DNA of 64,000 bases from Colwellia sp. (GTDB lineage: Bacteria; Pseudomonadota; Gammaproteobacteria; Enterobacterales; Alteromonadaceae). The DNA lies in NCBI GenBank assembly GCA_002733765.1, contig NVWU01000011.1, positions 1 through 64,000 of the forward strand. Direction: 5' to 3'. Each line of letters begins with the position of its first letter. Within the stretch, counting starts at the first letter, position 1. Positions 34,798-43,243 of this stretch are shown here, one piece after another. A program made the position numbers and the translations under genes. The notes beneath the pieces were generated by a model. The model was not told the origin of the DNA. It was given only the letters and a program-made list of their open reading frames with translations, and searched no databases.

Positions 34798-36671
34798 TAT
34801 TGACCTTGCTCCTTGTTATTGGAATTTTTAGCCGAGCTGTTACTCACTTGGTTTTTTTCTTCGACAAAATAGCGACGACCCACTTCTATGTGCATTTTAT
34901 AATCAATAAATACGCCGTCTGCGGTTTCTTCCTTGGCTGCACTTGAATGAGTGTCGCCCACTTGAAAATTCCACGGCTTTAAATTTTCATTAAGCTGACG
35001 AGCAAATTGACTGGCATTACGCGTTTTTAATGCTCTGCCATCAATGATTATGCCATCTAATTGCATTGTTACCTGTTCAATTAATACACCTTGATTAATT
35101 GCGTTGGCGATAGCCGACAGGGCGCCGGGTACGTTAGTTGCGCCAGGTAATAATTGGCTTGATATATAATTATTGAGTTTTTTATTAAGGGCTATCTCTG
35201 TTTTAATGTGTTCAATATTAGTAGCGAGTTTTTTGTATTCGGCTGCTACCTTACCGTATTGTTGTTTTACTTTGCTTTCAGTTTCCCAGCGAGTTTTTAG
35301 CTCAACTAAACGTTGCTCTTGAGTGGCTAGATTCATTTGCATCCAAATAATGAAACCCACCGCTACTACTAGCACTATACTGGCAGCCATTGCCATTAAC
35401 GCTTTAGGTTGCAACATTTTTTGCCATAAAGGGGGTTCTTTATCTTTGGCTGCAACTGAGCATGCACGGCCTTGTTCGCTAAATTTTAAATAGTGGTTAG
35501 CAATACCAATAAAAGGTAACAAACGGTTGCTAGAGAAACCTTCAGGCAAACTAAAGTTTGGCTGGGCTTGTACTAGCGCACGAACTTCAATATTAAGGTG
35601 TTCTGCCAAGGCAAAGCTAAGTTCGTCTAAAGTATCGTCGGGGCTATATAAATATAAGTTGTCACTGATGTTGGCAATATTGTCGGGGCATATCGCTAAT
35701 ACTTCGTCTAGAGTTAAATTGCCATCGTGACGGGCTTTGGTTTTTACTATTTTTAAGTTTCTGGGGCTGCCAGAAAGAAAAACCAAATGGGAAGGGTGAA
35801 CTTCAATTAAACATTGGTTTTCTTCATCGGTACGTAGGCCAAGGGCGGCGTAACTAGCACCATTATCAGGATAAAAGCGTGCTAATTTTAAACCATTTAA
35901 CTCAAAGGCACCGTACCAACGATTACGAATAGCCCTACCAAGTCCAGCAATTAACCATTGATGTTCACTTTGGTTATCATTATTTGTGCTGAGTACATCG
36001 TCACTTAAACCAGAAAATTGACTATCAAGAGGATTTTCAGTGAGTTCGGCTTGATAACCAAAAGTGGTATCTTGATCTAGTTCTATTAATTTATTTTGTA
36101 GCGTAAAACATTCTTGTAATTGAGCGGTTGTTAAGTATTCTAATTCTACTGCTAAATCACCAAAACGGGTCATGGCTGCTTCACCGTCTTGGTTTTGGCG
36201 TAGCTCTAGCTCTGTTACTATTTCTTCCCGCTGGCTTGAGGTTAAATAACCCCGTTCAACCAACATAGAGCCAATTAACCATTGTTTATTATCGTCTGCG
36301 GTTGCGCCTTCTATTTCCCAGCGAATAAGCTCTTGCATATCACTGTTAGCCTTGGGCTTTAATGGGCTAACCGGTAAAGAAAGTGTACTGATTAGTAATG
36401 ACGGGCTAATGAGTATGCAACGTCTGGGTATACTGCTGTGCTGTTTTATTAATGTTTGGTGAATTTCAGCAATGGCGCGGGTAAAGTCAACCTGTCTTGA
36501 TTCAGCTATGGCCTTGATACTGGCATAGTCTTTATCGGCTTTAAATAACGCTGCTCTTAAGCCAAAACTGCCTGACTGAAACACTAATAAACCGCTAGAG
36601 CTAAGCTCAGGCAATTTAAAATGTGATAATTTTTCTTTTAAAGAGGCTAGGCTAGTAGCACTATTGCTCAT
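34797..36671 (-). CDS. PilM-PilN-like fusion with an inserted MshEN-like segment
   Basis: 624 residues. The N-terminal ~420 look like a degenerate PilM/GspL actin-like domain (SSSGLLVFQSGSFGLRAALF; RWEIEGATADDNKQW). Within it, about residues 130-195, are two tandem ~24-residue motifs (IGSMLVERGYLTSSQREEIV and FGDLAVELEYLTTAQLQECF) resembling the c-di-GMP-binding MshEN repeats of MshE ATPases. A membrane helix (about 425-445) and coiled coil then lead to a PilN-like periplasmic domain. It most resembles an MshI-type fusion. The upstream gene overlaps it by 11 bases. The c-di-GMP idea is inference from motif shape. Confidence 0.75.
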   Translation of the reverse strand: MSNSATSLASLKEKLSHFKLPELSSSGLLVFQSGSFGLRAALFKADKDYASIKAIAESRQVDFTRAIAEIHQTLIKQHSSIPRRCILISPSLLISTLSLPVSPLKPKANSDMQELIRWEIEGATADDNKQWLIGSMLVERGYLTSSQREEIVTELELRQNQDGEAAMTRFGDLAVELEYLTTAQLQECFTLQNKLIELDQDTTFGYQAELTENPLDSQFSGLSDDVLSTNNDNQSEHQWLIAGLGRAIRNRWYGAFELNGLKLARFYPDNGASYAALGLRTDEENQCLIEVHPSHLVFLSGSPRNLKIVKTKARHDGNLTLDEVLAICPDNIANISDNLYLYSPDDTLDELSFALAEHLNIEVRALVQAQPNFSLPEGFSSNRLLPFIGIANHYLKFSEQGRACSVAAKDKEPPLWQKMLQPKALMAMAASIVLVVAVGFIIWMQMNLATQEQRLVELKTRWETESKVKQQYGKVAAEYKKLATNIEHIKTEIALNKKLNNYISSQLLPGATNVPGALSAIANAINQGVLIEQVTMQLDGIIIDGRALKTRNASQFARQLNENLKPWNFQVGDTHSSAAKEETADGVFIDYKMHIEVGRRYFVEEKNQVSNSSAKNSNNKEQGQ

Positions 36672-37272
36672 GACTATTCACTTGCCTTGGTGGCGTTTTT
36701 TTCATGTGAGGTTTTTTTGAAGCGGTAAGTGCAACAGCGATTGTTTCGTTGGCGGGCTTAACGCCGACTAGTAGTAATCTTGGCCCTTTGGCGTAGTTAT
36801 ATAAGCGATAGGCTTGAAATTCTAATACCGTTTCTGGCTGATAATAGCTAGAGATATGGCTGGCGATAACGTTCTCTACATAAACGGCAATTACTTGGCT
36901 TTGTGGTGTGCGAATATAGGTGCTAAAAGCCACTTCAGGCAAAGGTGATATACCCCAAACGGATAAAGCATCGGTTACTAAGCTTGCTTTACTAGGAGTA
37001 ATCGGGGCTTGTAAAATGCCATGAAAATGAATTAATTCAGGCTCAAGCATTATCCGTTGTTTTTTGTCGGAAATATTTTGTGAGACTTGATTACTGGCAA
37101 TGTATCGGTCTAAATCAACGCTTTTACTGCCTTGTTGCCAGCTTAAGTCTACCTTGCTCACCAATATGTCATTTTGTTGGTCACTACTAGTACTAAAAGT
37201 TTGCCAAACAAAAGCGGAGGCAGAAAAAATAAGTAATAAGGCAAGCAGGGCGGTAAGGATTTTTTTATACAT
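36661..37272 (-). CDS. Hypothetical membrane-anchored protein of the pilus cluster
   Basis: 203 residues with an N-terminal membrane anchor (about 5-25, ILTALLALLLIFSASAFVW) and a periplasmic remainder. It overlaps the PilM-PilN-like gene by 11 bases and opens that operon, so it should be a component of the same machine. I do not recognise the family; its size and position resemble PilP- or GspC-like accessory subunits, but there is no firm motif. Confidence 0.7.
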   Translation of the reverse strand: MYKKILTALLALLLIFSASAFVWQTFSTSSDQQNDILVSKVDLSWQQGSKSVDLDRYIASNQVSQNISDKKQRIMLEPELIHFHGILQAPITPSKASLVTDALSVWGISPLPEVAFSTYIRTPQSQVIAVYVENVIASHISSYYQPETVLEFQAYRLYNYAKGPRLLLVGVKPANETIAVALTASKKPHMKKTPPRQVNSHEQ

Positions 37273-37392
37273 GATACTTCTAATTGTTGGTGTTGTTGTG
37301 TCGTTAATAATGGTTAAATATTCGTTTTACGTGTTTATAATTTGCCATTCTCAGGTGTTTAGCCCCCTGTCTTTTAGATATATCTAGCCCCT

Positions 37393-37549
37393 GTCATTCC
37401 CGAAGTGTTTAGCCTCTGTCATTCCCGAGGTATTTTAATCGGGAATCTCAGTTTGTATCTACTAGACCTCCGATTTAGACACTACGGAGGTGACGGTACT
37501 TTATATCACCACAGAGGTGACGGTACTTTATACCACCACAGAGGTGACG
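37393..37549. repeat. Palindromic repeat cluster, reverse orientation, with solitary arms
   Basis: A lone GTCATTCCCG arm (37393), a full two-arm unit in reverse orientation (TTC-type 37418-37449, CCT-type 37464-37495) and two lone CACCACAGAGGTGACG arms (37507 and 37532). It lies in the 660-bp gap between the operon starting at 37272 and the prepilin gene at 37934. Confidence 0.8.
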
Positions 37550-37572
37550 ATATTATTGTCCTGTCCCAACCC

Positions 37573-37655
37573 CGTCATTCCCGAGGTGTATTAATCGGAC
37601 GTGGCATGGATGCTACTTATTAGAGAATGCAGGAGCATATTCTCCTGAATCTCGG
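37573..37655. repeat. TTC-type palindromic repeat with nested 50-bp module, reverse orientation
   Basis: CGTCATTCCCGAGG...TTAATCG, then the 50-bp module in reverse orientation (37598-37647), closing with AATCTCGG. It interrupts the hairpin at the same point as the three copies at 29, 30.8 and 31 kb. Confidence 0.85.
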
Positions 37656-37739
37656 TTTACCCTTTCTTATAACACCTCTTTATAACGCTAAAGCAACACT
37701 GCGGTACTGCTTTGCGAAATAAAAAAGTATTATAAGAAA

Positions 37740-37757
37740 GGTCGGCGAATGCCGACC
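37740..37757 (-). terminator. Rho-independent terminator of the 37934 prepilin gene
   Basis: A perfect 7-bp GC-rich stem GGTCGGC/GCCGACC with a 4-base loop, followed on the minus strand by TTTCTTATAA. It lies 177 bp downstream of the prepilin stop. Confidence 0.75.
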
Positions 37758-37933
37758 GTTCTTACTTGCTTGATGTACTCCGTTACATCGTCCTTGAAAA
37801 CCCATTATTCCCTGTAGGGCAGCAACATCATAATTATCGGAGACGATAAACTTACAATGTATCATCCGTTAAATTTACTTCGCTATTTTAAGCTAGGCTA
37901 AGTTAAGTTAAACAAAGCCTAAGTTAGGAAAGC

Positions 37934-39007
37934 TTAGATAGTGTTACGAGTACCATCCCATTCGCCTAACTCTTCTTCTTTAGTATCACCAGCGCCATCT
38001 ACAATAGCGGTTAATGTTACTTGGTCTGAAGCTTCCCAAGTAGTAGCTGTTAGTACAGTACCAATGTTAAATAAAGCAACAAAACGGTTATATTGAGTTT
38101 CAGATACATGACGATATACAGGTACAGTAGTCATACCACCTAAATCATTAGCGTTAAATAATGAAGATGATGGGCCTAAACCAACAGCCATTAATAGTGG
38201 TGCAGTTGGAACTGCTGCTGTTAGAGCTGTGCCATCTGATGTTATGTCTGTACCATCAAATTGTGCACCGTCTTGGCCTAGTACACGCTCGTAACCACCA
38301 GTCCAGATTGCAACTTTTGGTAATGTAGTGAATTGGAAACCAGTAGCAACAGCATCTTGGTCTTCAATAGCGAAACCATAACCACAACCATTTGCAGCAG
38401 GGTTTAAGAATACGTTACCAGCAACCACGGCATTACCACGGCTTGCAACAATAGCTTGTGGGCCTGCACCAGCATCAGCAGCAGCAACACCCGCTATACC
38501 AGCACAAGTATTTGAAGTATCAGTACCATCAGCATCTAAGTGAGTACCAACATAACGTAGTGAGTCAATACCACCACCATTTAAGCCTTCCGCAGCACTT
38601 TCTATTAAATCGACTAAAACGATATCTTCAATCGCCGCAGTTGTAAGAATAGCTGCAGTCGTTGTTCCATCACCAGCAGAAGTCTGGATTAGTGAATCAA
38701 AGTTAGTAGGTAACGCATTTTTGTTCAATACACGGAAAGTACGAATACCTTTGTTTAATTCATCCATCATGGCTACGTGAGCGGCAGCAGAAGCACGGGC
38801 ATCAGTATCTTGTAGGGCGATTGACGCAGTACCAGCGATTGCGGCTAAAATTGCAACAACAACTAATAGCTCTAGTAAAGTGAAACCCGCTTGTTTTGCT
38901 GCTTTAAGTTTTAAAAACTTAGACTTAAGCTCAGTATCTGCAATGTCGCTAGCTTGAACTTGGCTGAATTTTTGAGTTAGGCTTTTAGCCCATTTGTTGT
39001 TAAACAT
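37934..39007 (-). CDS. Large prepilin with long leader, probable major pilin-like subunit
   Basis: 357 residues. The leader is 41 residues to the G|F site (KQAG|FTLLELLVVVAILAA), far longer than the usual 5-8; the ATG at 39007 is well supported by an AAGGAT ribosome site and no later ATG precedes the cleavage site. The mature protein is rich in Ala, Thr, Gly and Asp and large for a pilin, with two cysteines in the central part. It is transcribed alone, with its own structured leader and terminator, as expected for an abundant subunit. Confidence 0.87.
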   Translation of the reverse strand: MFNNKWAKSLTQKFSQVQASDIADTELKSKFLKLKAAKQAGFTLLELLVVVAILAAIAGTASIALQDTDARASAAAHVAMMDELNKGIRTFRVLNKNALPTNFDSLIQTSAGDGTTTAAILTTAAIEDIVLVDLIESAAEGLNGGGIDSLRYVGTHLDADGTDTSNTCAGIAGVAAADAGAGPQAIVASRGNAVVAGNVFLNPAANGCGYGFAIEDQDAVATGFQFTTLPKVAIWTGGYERVLGQDGAQFDGTDITSDGTALTAAVPTAPLLMAVGLGPSSSLFNANDLGGMTTVPVYRHVSETQYNRFVALFNIGTVLTATTWEASDQVTLTAIVDGAGDTKEEELGEWDGTRNTI

Positions 39008-39089
39008 GTTGTTTATCCTTTTTTTTGCTATTTAACAGGCGGTCATTAGCGTGGTTAGTTTTTGCTAATGGTAAGTGGGCCTAGTTAAA

Positions 39090-39265
39090 TAAAACAATGA
39101 TTGTTAAGAAGACTGTAGTTATACCCTTTCTATATGTGAATAGGGTATGGCTCAAGCGGCGACCTCTCCCAAAGAGGCAGGCGACCCGAACAGTCATTGT
39201 TTTTGTTAGCGCGTCCTTTGATCAGGCATGTCGCCTGCATCATTTCAGTGCTATTCCTTTTGCAC
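39090..39265 (-). ncRNA. Structured 5' leader of the large prepilin gene, class unknown
   Basis: On the minus strand this region has several stems: GTGC/GCAC, a 9-bp GCAGGCGAC/GTCGCCTGC, CCTC/GAGG, a 7-bp ATACCCT/AGGGTAT, and a long-range perfect 10-bp pair AAAACAATGA/TCATTGTTTT enclosing the last two. GC content is higher than the surroundings. I compared it by eye with the c-di-GMP-I, c-di-GMP-II and cobalamin riboswitch consensus and did not find a match. It may be a new cis-regulatory RNA or a small RNA. Confidence 0.4.
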
Positions 39266-39330
39266 CTATGTACTGTTTTGAAATATTCCCTTTAAAAAAC
39301 CTTTGGAACGATTTCAAAAAATTCTTTTTT

Positions 39331-39404
39331 TGTTACCTCCGTGATTACTTGATCGGAGGTCTGTATTCTTTAGATTCCCGATTAAAACACCACGGGAATG
39401 ACGG
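39331..39404. repeat. Two-arm palindromic repeat
   Basis: CCT-type arm (GTTACCTCCG...CGGAGGTCT) followed by TTC-type arm (AGATTCCCG...CGGGAATGACGG). It lies 75 bases past the stop of the 91-residue gene at 39479. Confidence 0.85.
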
Positions 39405-39478
39405 AGTGAATGACGTACTCTTTAGCCACTTCGAGTATGACGTTGTATTTATCGTGACTTCTATTTTTTAACTTTCCG

Positions 39479-39754
39479 TTAAGACAAAATATCTCGTTTC
39501 AATAATGCTTTTAATGGATGTTCTGCTTTTAAGGCTTCATCGCAGTCAACCACATAACGGTGTTGTTTACCGCAGTGAATAATGATTTCTTTTTGTCCGC
39601 GGCGTAATATTTTCATTTCAACGCGAAAATCACCATAACCGTCATGATTAAATAACTCGGTATATAAATTAGCGATATGCTCAAATATATCAGCATGTGT
39701 TTCGGTTAACTTATTGGCTTTTTTCTCTAAAGATTGTAATGCTGTTTGCGTCAT
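39479..39754 (-). CDS. Hypothetical 91-residue cytoplasmic protein, possibly iron-regulated
   Basis: No signal peptide or membrane segment. A predicted N-terminal helix (ALQSLEKKANKLTETHADIF) precedes a strand-rich part (GDFRVEMKILRRGQKEIIIH, CGKQHRYVVDCD). I do not recognise the family. Two Fur-like sites lie 70-140 bp upstream, so it may be iron-repressed. Repeats lie on both sides of it, and it sits between the large prepilin and the transglutaminase operon. Confidence 0.7.
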   Translation of the reverse strand: MTQTALQSLEKKANKLTETHADIFEHIANLYTELFNHDGYGDFRVEMKILRRGQKEIIIHCGKQHRYVVDCDEALKAEHPLKALLKRDILS

Positions 39755-39822
39755 AATAATTTCAATTTTCTTCTGATTGTTACCAGATTTATTATTTGAA
39801 ATAATTATTGGAGTAATTACGT

Positions 39823-39893
39823 CAAATGAGAATGATTCGTATTATGAATTAAATTTAAATTATGTCAAGTGCAAATAAGAATCTTTTTCATTT
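39823..39893. promoter_or_regulatory. Two Fur-like boxes upstream of the 91-residue gene
   Basis: CAAATGAGAATGATTCG (39823-39839) and CAAATAAGAATCTTTTTCAT (39872-39891, extending to 39893) both resemble Fur sites with a few mismatches. Tandem Fur boxes are common. They lie between the 91-residue gene and the repeat at 39956. Confidence 0.5.
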
Positions 39894-39955
39894 AGATTTG
39901 AGTTGATTGATTTAGATTGGTTTTTTTTAGTGGTTTTAGTTTTTATTCTACATCT

Positions 39956-40020
39956 GTCATTCCCGTGGTTGCTTTTCCTGCAATCACTGGGCCTCCGATT
40001 AAGACACCACGGAGGTGACG
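39956..40020. repeat. Two-arm palindromic repeat, reverse orientation, degenerate TTC arm
   Basis: GTCATTCCCGTGG opens a TTC-type arm whose second half has decayed; a CCT-type arm in reverse (GGGCCTCCGATTAA...CGGAGGTGACG) ends at 40020, 35 bases from the transglutaminase gene stop. Confidence 0.75.
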
Positions 40021-40055
40021 GTATGGGTGTTCTTAGGCGGTGATGATATTTTTGA

Positions 40056-42254
40056 TCAGTATTTTCTTGCCGCTAAAAGCCTGAACTTTTTCAGTTTTAT
40101 TTGGTATTGCGGGGGCGTTAACGGGGCAAAGCACAGTGGTAAATAACATTGTTCAAGTTTAGTGAAATAAGCTTTTTGCTCCGTTTGTTGTTGGCCACAA
40201 CGGGTAAAATAGCTTTGCGCGCCCTCATAAGAAAAGCGAGTTAGGCCTCTTTTTGCTAATTTTTTGCACAATTTATGATAAACCTGCACATGTAGCGATA
40301 GCTTTTTACCGCGATTAAGATAACGCAGTGATGCGTAAATACTTAGTGAAAGTAATAATAATAAGGTCAAGGCAATAGCAACAAGGTGCCACCAAAGTAA
40401 ATGTTTGATCCCTAGTTGACCTGCCAATGTACTCTGTTTTTCGGCATCAAACTCTAAAGTCCATTGATTTAAATTATCTAACCAGCTTGTTGATTGTTGT
40501 TTGGTTTTTTTGTTACTCGGCGGCATTCTTTGTTTTTTGGATTGATTGTTGGTGGCGTACTCGGTTGTTGTTAAGCTTTTTTGCTCGGATACTTGCTCTG
40601 GGTTTTGTTCGACATCTTTTTCTGCATTGCTGCTAAATAAATCAGTTAACCAAAGGGCGGGGTCGATACGCTGCCAATAGCCAGTGACTTGTTGATTTAA
40701 TGTGTTATTTGTTGAGTGCCCAGTGACTGTTTGCTCAAACGGCACATAAGCTTCTACCCATGCATGGGCGTGATGTTCGTTAACCGTGACCATATTAGTT
40801 AAACCTACTTTTTCAGCGCCGCGATAACCGGCAACTAATCTTGCCGGAATATTTGCAGCACGCAGTAATAAGGTGAGCGCGCTGGCGTAATGTTGGCTGT
40901 AACCCACTTTACGGTTAAACATAAATTGATCAAGCTGGTTTTCACCTGTGTAGGGCTGATTATTATTGGCGTAAAGGTACTGCCCTTGTTTAAAAAATAG
41001 TTCAGCCTGTTTGATAATATCGGTTGCTGCTTGTTTACTGTTAACAAATTGCTGTGCCCATTGTTGGCCTAATGCTTTTATTTTTGGGTTGTTCGTGGGG
41101 TATTGCAATCCTAACGTTAGCTGGGCTTGGGGTTCTTTTTCTGATATTTGATAGTTGAGGCTACTTTTTATTTTATAACGCCACATCGTATTAACGGTGC
41201 GAATACTCAGTAGTTGGTAATCTTGCGAAAGATAAGATTCGCCCGTTAAGGTTTGTGGTAAATCAAGGGCGTATAACCAGTATTCACCATGGGGCATTAA
41301 TATCACGTTGTATTCTATGGTGTTGTCACGCCTGCTGGTCATATTTGCTAGGGCTTTATTTGAGCCAAAGCCATTGTATTGTCGTTTACTACGAATAGAA
41401 AAGTCTTCACGTAATTGCCATTTTTCTTCACTGTTTTTGTCGACACCTTCAACGGTATAGCGCCAGTAAACAGGGCCTCGCCAGTAGAGTGGTTGCTCAC
41501 TACTTTGTACAAAGTCACTAGGTAAGCTGGCGAGTAATACGCGTGAGTCAGACTGACCTTGCTCGCCAATGTCGTTAAAATTAAGCTCTTTGCCTAAACC
41601 TTTGGCTGCTAGATTTTTTTCGGGTTCTATCGCGATAGGCAAACCCATTGCTAGTCCTAATTCTTGCATGGGTAAGTTAATTCTGGGCAAGGTAACAAAT
41701 AAAATAAGTGCAAAAGGTAGGCTTGATGCCAGTAGAACAGAGAGGTGAGTAAAGAATAATTTATTGCTGAGAGTGAAAAAACGTTTAGTGATACTTTGGT
41801 TAAATGCTGCGGCTGTTATTAATAGTAATAAGAAGCCAATAAGCGCAATAATACTTTGATATTGAATTAAAATAAGCATGTGTAACGCAAGTAATACGCT
41901 AGACAATAACCAGATAAATCTAGCGTCTCGGCTGGATTTTAGTTCACACATTTTTGCCCAAGAAAGCGCTGTTAGTATTGCTGATACAGCGATAAGTGAC
42001 GGAATTTCTAAGCGTAGCCAAATAAGCAGTAATGTGACTATAACCAATAAATAGGCACTAAAACGTATTATGTAGGTGTTTGTTTTTTTGTTAGGTTTTG
42101 CTTTTGCTAGTGCGGTAAAAGTCGTTATTCCGATGAGGCTAAATAGCATCATTAACGGAATAAAGCTTAAGGGTAAACTCATTAAGCTTAATACGGTATT
42201 GAAACCCATGAATATTAATAGGCTTGCGGGTAGATTTAGGGTGATTTTATTCAT
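40056..42254 (-). CDS. TgpA-like membrane transglutaminase-domain protein with Cys-to-Ser change
   Basis: 732 residues. A DUF3488 membrane region (about 1-190, six or more helices) is followed by a periplasmic transglutaminase-like domain (about 380-540), one more helix (about 622-645) and a DUF4129-like tail. The usual catalytic motif GFCEHYASAF reads GYSQHYASAL here (codon AGC), so the nucleophilic Cys is Ser. The catalytic His (HHAHAWVEAYV) and Asp (WQRIDPALW) are kept. It forms an operon with the DUF58 gene (8-base overlap) and the MoxR ATPase gene, a standard trio. With Ser it may be inactive or have changed chemistry. Confidence 0.88.
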   Translation of the reverse strand: MNKITLNLPASLLIFMGFNTVLSLMSLPLSFIPLMMLFSLIGITTFTALAKAKPNKKTNTYIIRFSAYLLVIVTLLLIWLRLEIPSLIAVSAILTALSWAKMCELKSSRDARFIWLLSSVLLALHMLILIQYQSIIALIGFLLLLITAAAFNQSITKRFFTLSNKLFFTHLSVLLASSLPFALILFVTLPRINLPMQELGLAMGLPIAIEPEKNLAAKGLGKELNFNDIGEQGQSDSRVLLASLPSDFVQSSEQPLYWRGPVYWRYTVEGVDKNSEEKWQLREDFSIRSKRQYNGFGSNKALANMTSRRDNTIEYNVILMPHGEYWLYALDLPQTLTGESYLSQDYQLLSIRTVNTMWRYKIKSSLNYQISEKEPQAQLTLGLQYPTNNPKIKALGQQWAQQFVNSKQAATDIIKQAELFFKQGQYLYANNNQPYTGENQLDQFMFNRKVGYSQHYASALTLLLRAANIPARLVAGYRGAEKVGLTNMVTVNEHHAHAWVEAYVPFEQTVTGHSTNNTLNQQVTGYWQRIDPALWLTDLFSSNAEKDVEQNPEQVSEQKSLTTTEYATNNQSKKQRMPPSNKKTKQQSTSWLDNLNQWTLEFDAEKQSTLAGQLGIKHLLWWHLVAIALTLLLLLSLSIYASLRYLNRGKKLSLHVQVYHKLCKKLAKRGLTRFSYEGAQSYFTRCGQQQTEQKAYFTKLEQCYLPLCFAPLTPPQYQIKLKKFRLLAARKY

Positions 42255-43239
42255 TGATTTGTTGTGGCAATTCAGTAGGCGGTAATGTTAAACCGAACTG
42301 CGCAAGCGCTTGCAAACACAAGTTTTTGTGTGCTTCGCCTTGTCCAGCGGCAATGGTTTTATTAGGTAGTTCTAAGGCGTATTTTAATTGTTTTTTATGG
42401 CTGTCTAGTATCCATCGGCATAATTGGCTTAAACGAGATTCAATATCACCGTGTTTGATGTTTTGGTAGCTTAATACGGTTTGTCTTAAGCCTTCGCCGC
42501 CGTCAAACTCTTTGGTCATTACCTCGCCAGTACGTGCCATTTGTTTCCAGGCGATATGATTTAAACTATCACCACGTTGATAAGTTCTCACATGAGAGAA
42601 ATCTCCTTGTTCTCGTTTTAAGTAAGTGCCTTGCTTGGCTTTGGGCTTGGGTAGGGCTAGCTTTCCTTGCGGAGCGGGATAAACCCATAGTCTTGCTTTA
42701 CTGGTTGATCTTTTGTGCCATTGCCATAAACCAAGCGGATAGTTGCAGCTTAGTTGTATTTTATTTAACGCAAAGCAGCCGCGAGCTAATGGGTTAATGG
42801 CAACTGAGGTGTTATTAAGCGCATATTGGCTTAATGGTAGTGGTGTTTCTGGTGTGTTGTTAAATGCATAGCCTTTTATGCTAACGGATACGCCGGGCGT
42901 GAATTTGGCTAATGTATTGACTACTTGTATGTTAATAGCGCCTTTTTGCTGAGCGTAAATGGGTTTTACATCAACTGTTTGGATGTTTAGTTTGCGAATG
43001 TTCAGCCACGTAATCCAAGGGACATTAATTAAGACGGCCAGTAAAAGTAGCGCAATAAATAGCAATAAATTATTACTGTAATTGGCCGCGAGAATAAAAA
43101 ATATAATGCTAGTTAGTAACCAGCTTAGACCAAAGCGGGTTATTTTTAATTGCCAACGGAGTGGTTTAGTGATGGTTGTTGAGGGGGTATTACTTTGCTC
43201 TGTCAACATGGCTTGAGGCTTTATCGCTTGGTTAGGCAT
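42247..43239 (-). CDS. DUF58 domain membrane protein
   Basis: 330 residues with two N-terminal membrane helices (about 35-55 and 58-78) and the DUF58 motif VRTYQRGDSLNHIAWKQMAR, then GEVMTKEFDGGEG. DUF58 proteins are almost always encoded between a MoxR ATPase and a TgpA-like protein, as here, and are thought to be part of a membrane assembly or maturation system. Overlaps the transglutaminase gene by 8 bases and starts 4 bases after the MoxR gene. Confidence 0.9.
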   Translation of the reverse strand: MPNQAIKPQAMLTEQSNTPSTTITKPLRWQLKITRFGLSWLLTSIIFFILAANYSNNLLLFIALLLLAVLINVPWITWLNIRKLNIQTVDVKPIYAQQKGAINIQVVNTLAKFTPGVSVSIKGYAFNNTPETPLPLSQYALNNTSVAINPLARGCFALNKIQLSCNYPLGLWQWHKRSTSKARLWVYPAPQGKLALPKPKAKQGTYLKREQGDFSHVRTYQRGDSLNHIAWKQMARTGEVMTKEFDGGEGLRQTVLSYQNIKHGDIESRLSQLCRWILDSHKKQLKYALELPNKTIAAGQGEAHKNLCLQALAQFGLTLPPTELPQQINE

Positions 43240-43243
43240 TTGA

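Noticed and set aside
37680-37865. A 61-codon minus-strand frame downstream of the large prepilin
   Set aside because: It spans the prepilin terminator hairpin and has no ribosome site; more likely 3' untranslated sequence.
39090-39265. c-di-GMP-I (GEMM), c-di-GMP-II or cobalamin riboswitch
   Set aside because: The conserved core motifs of these classes (such as GACGCAAAG, or a complete B12 box) were not found, although the leader is clearly structured.
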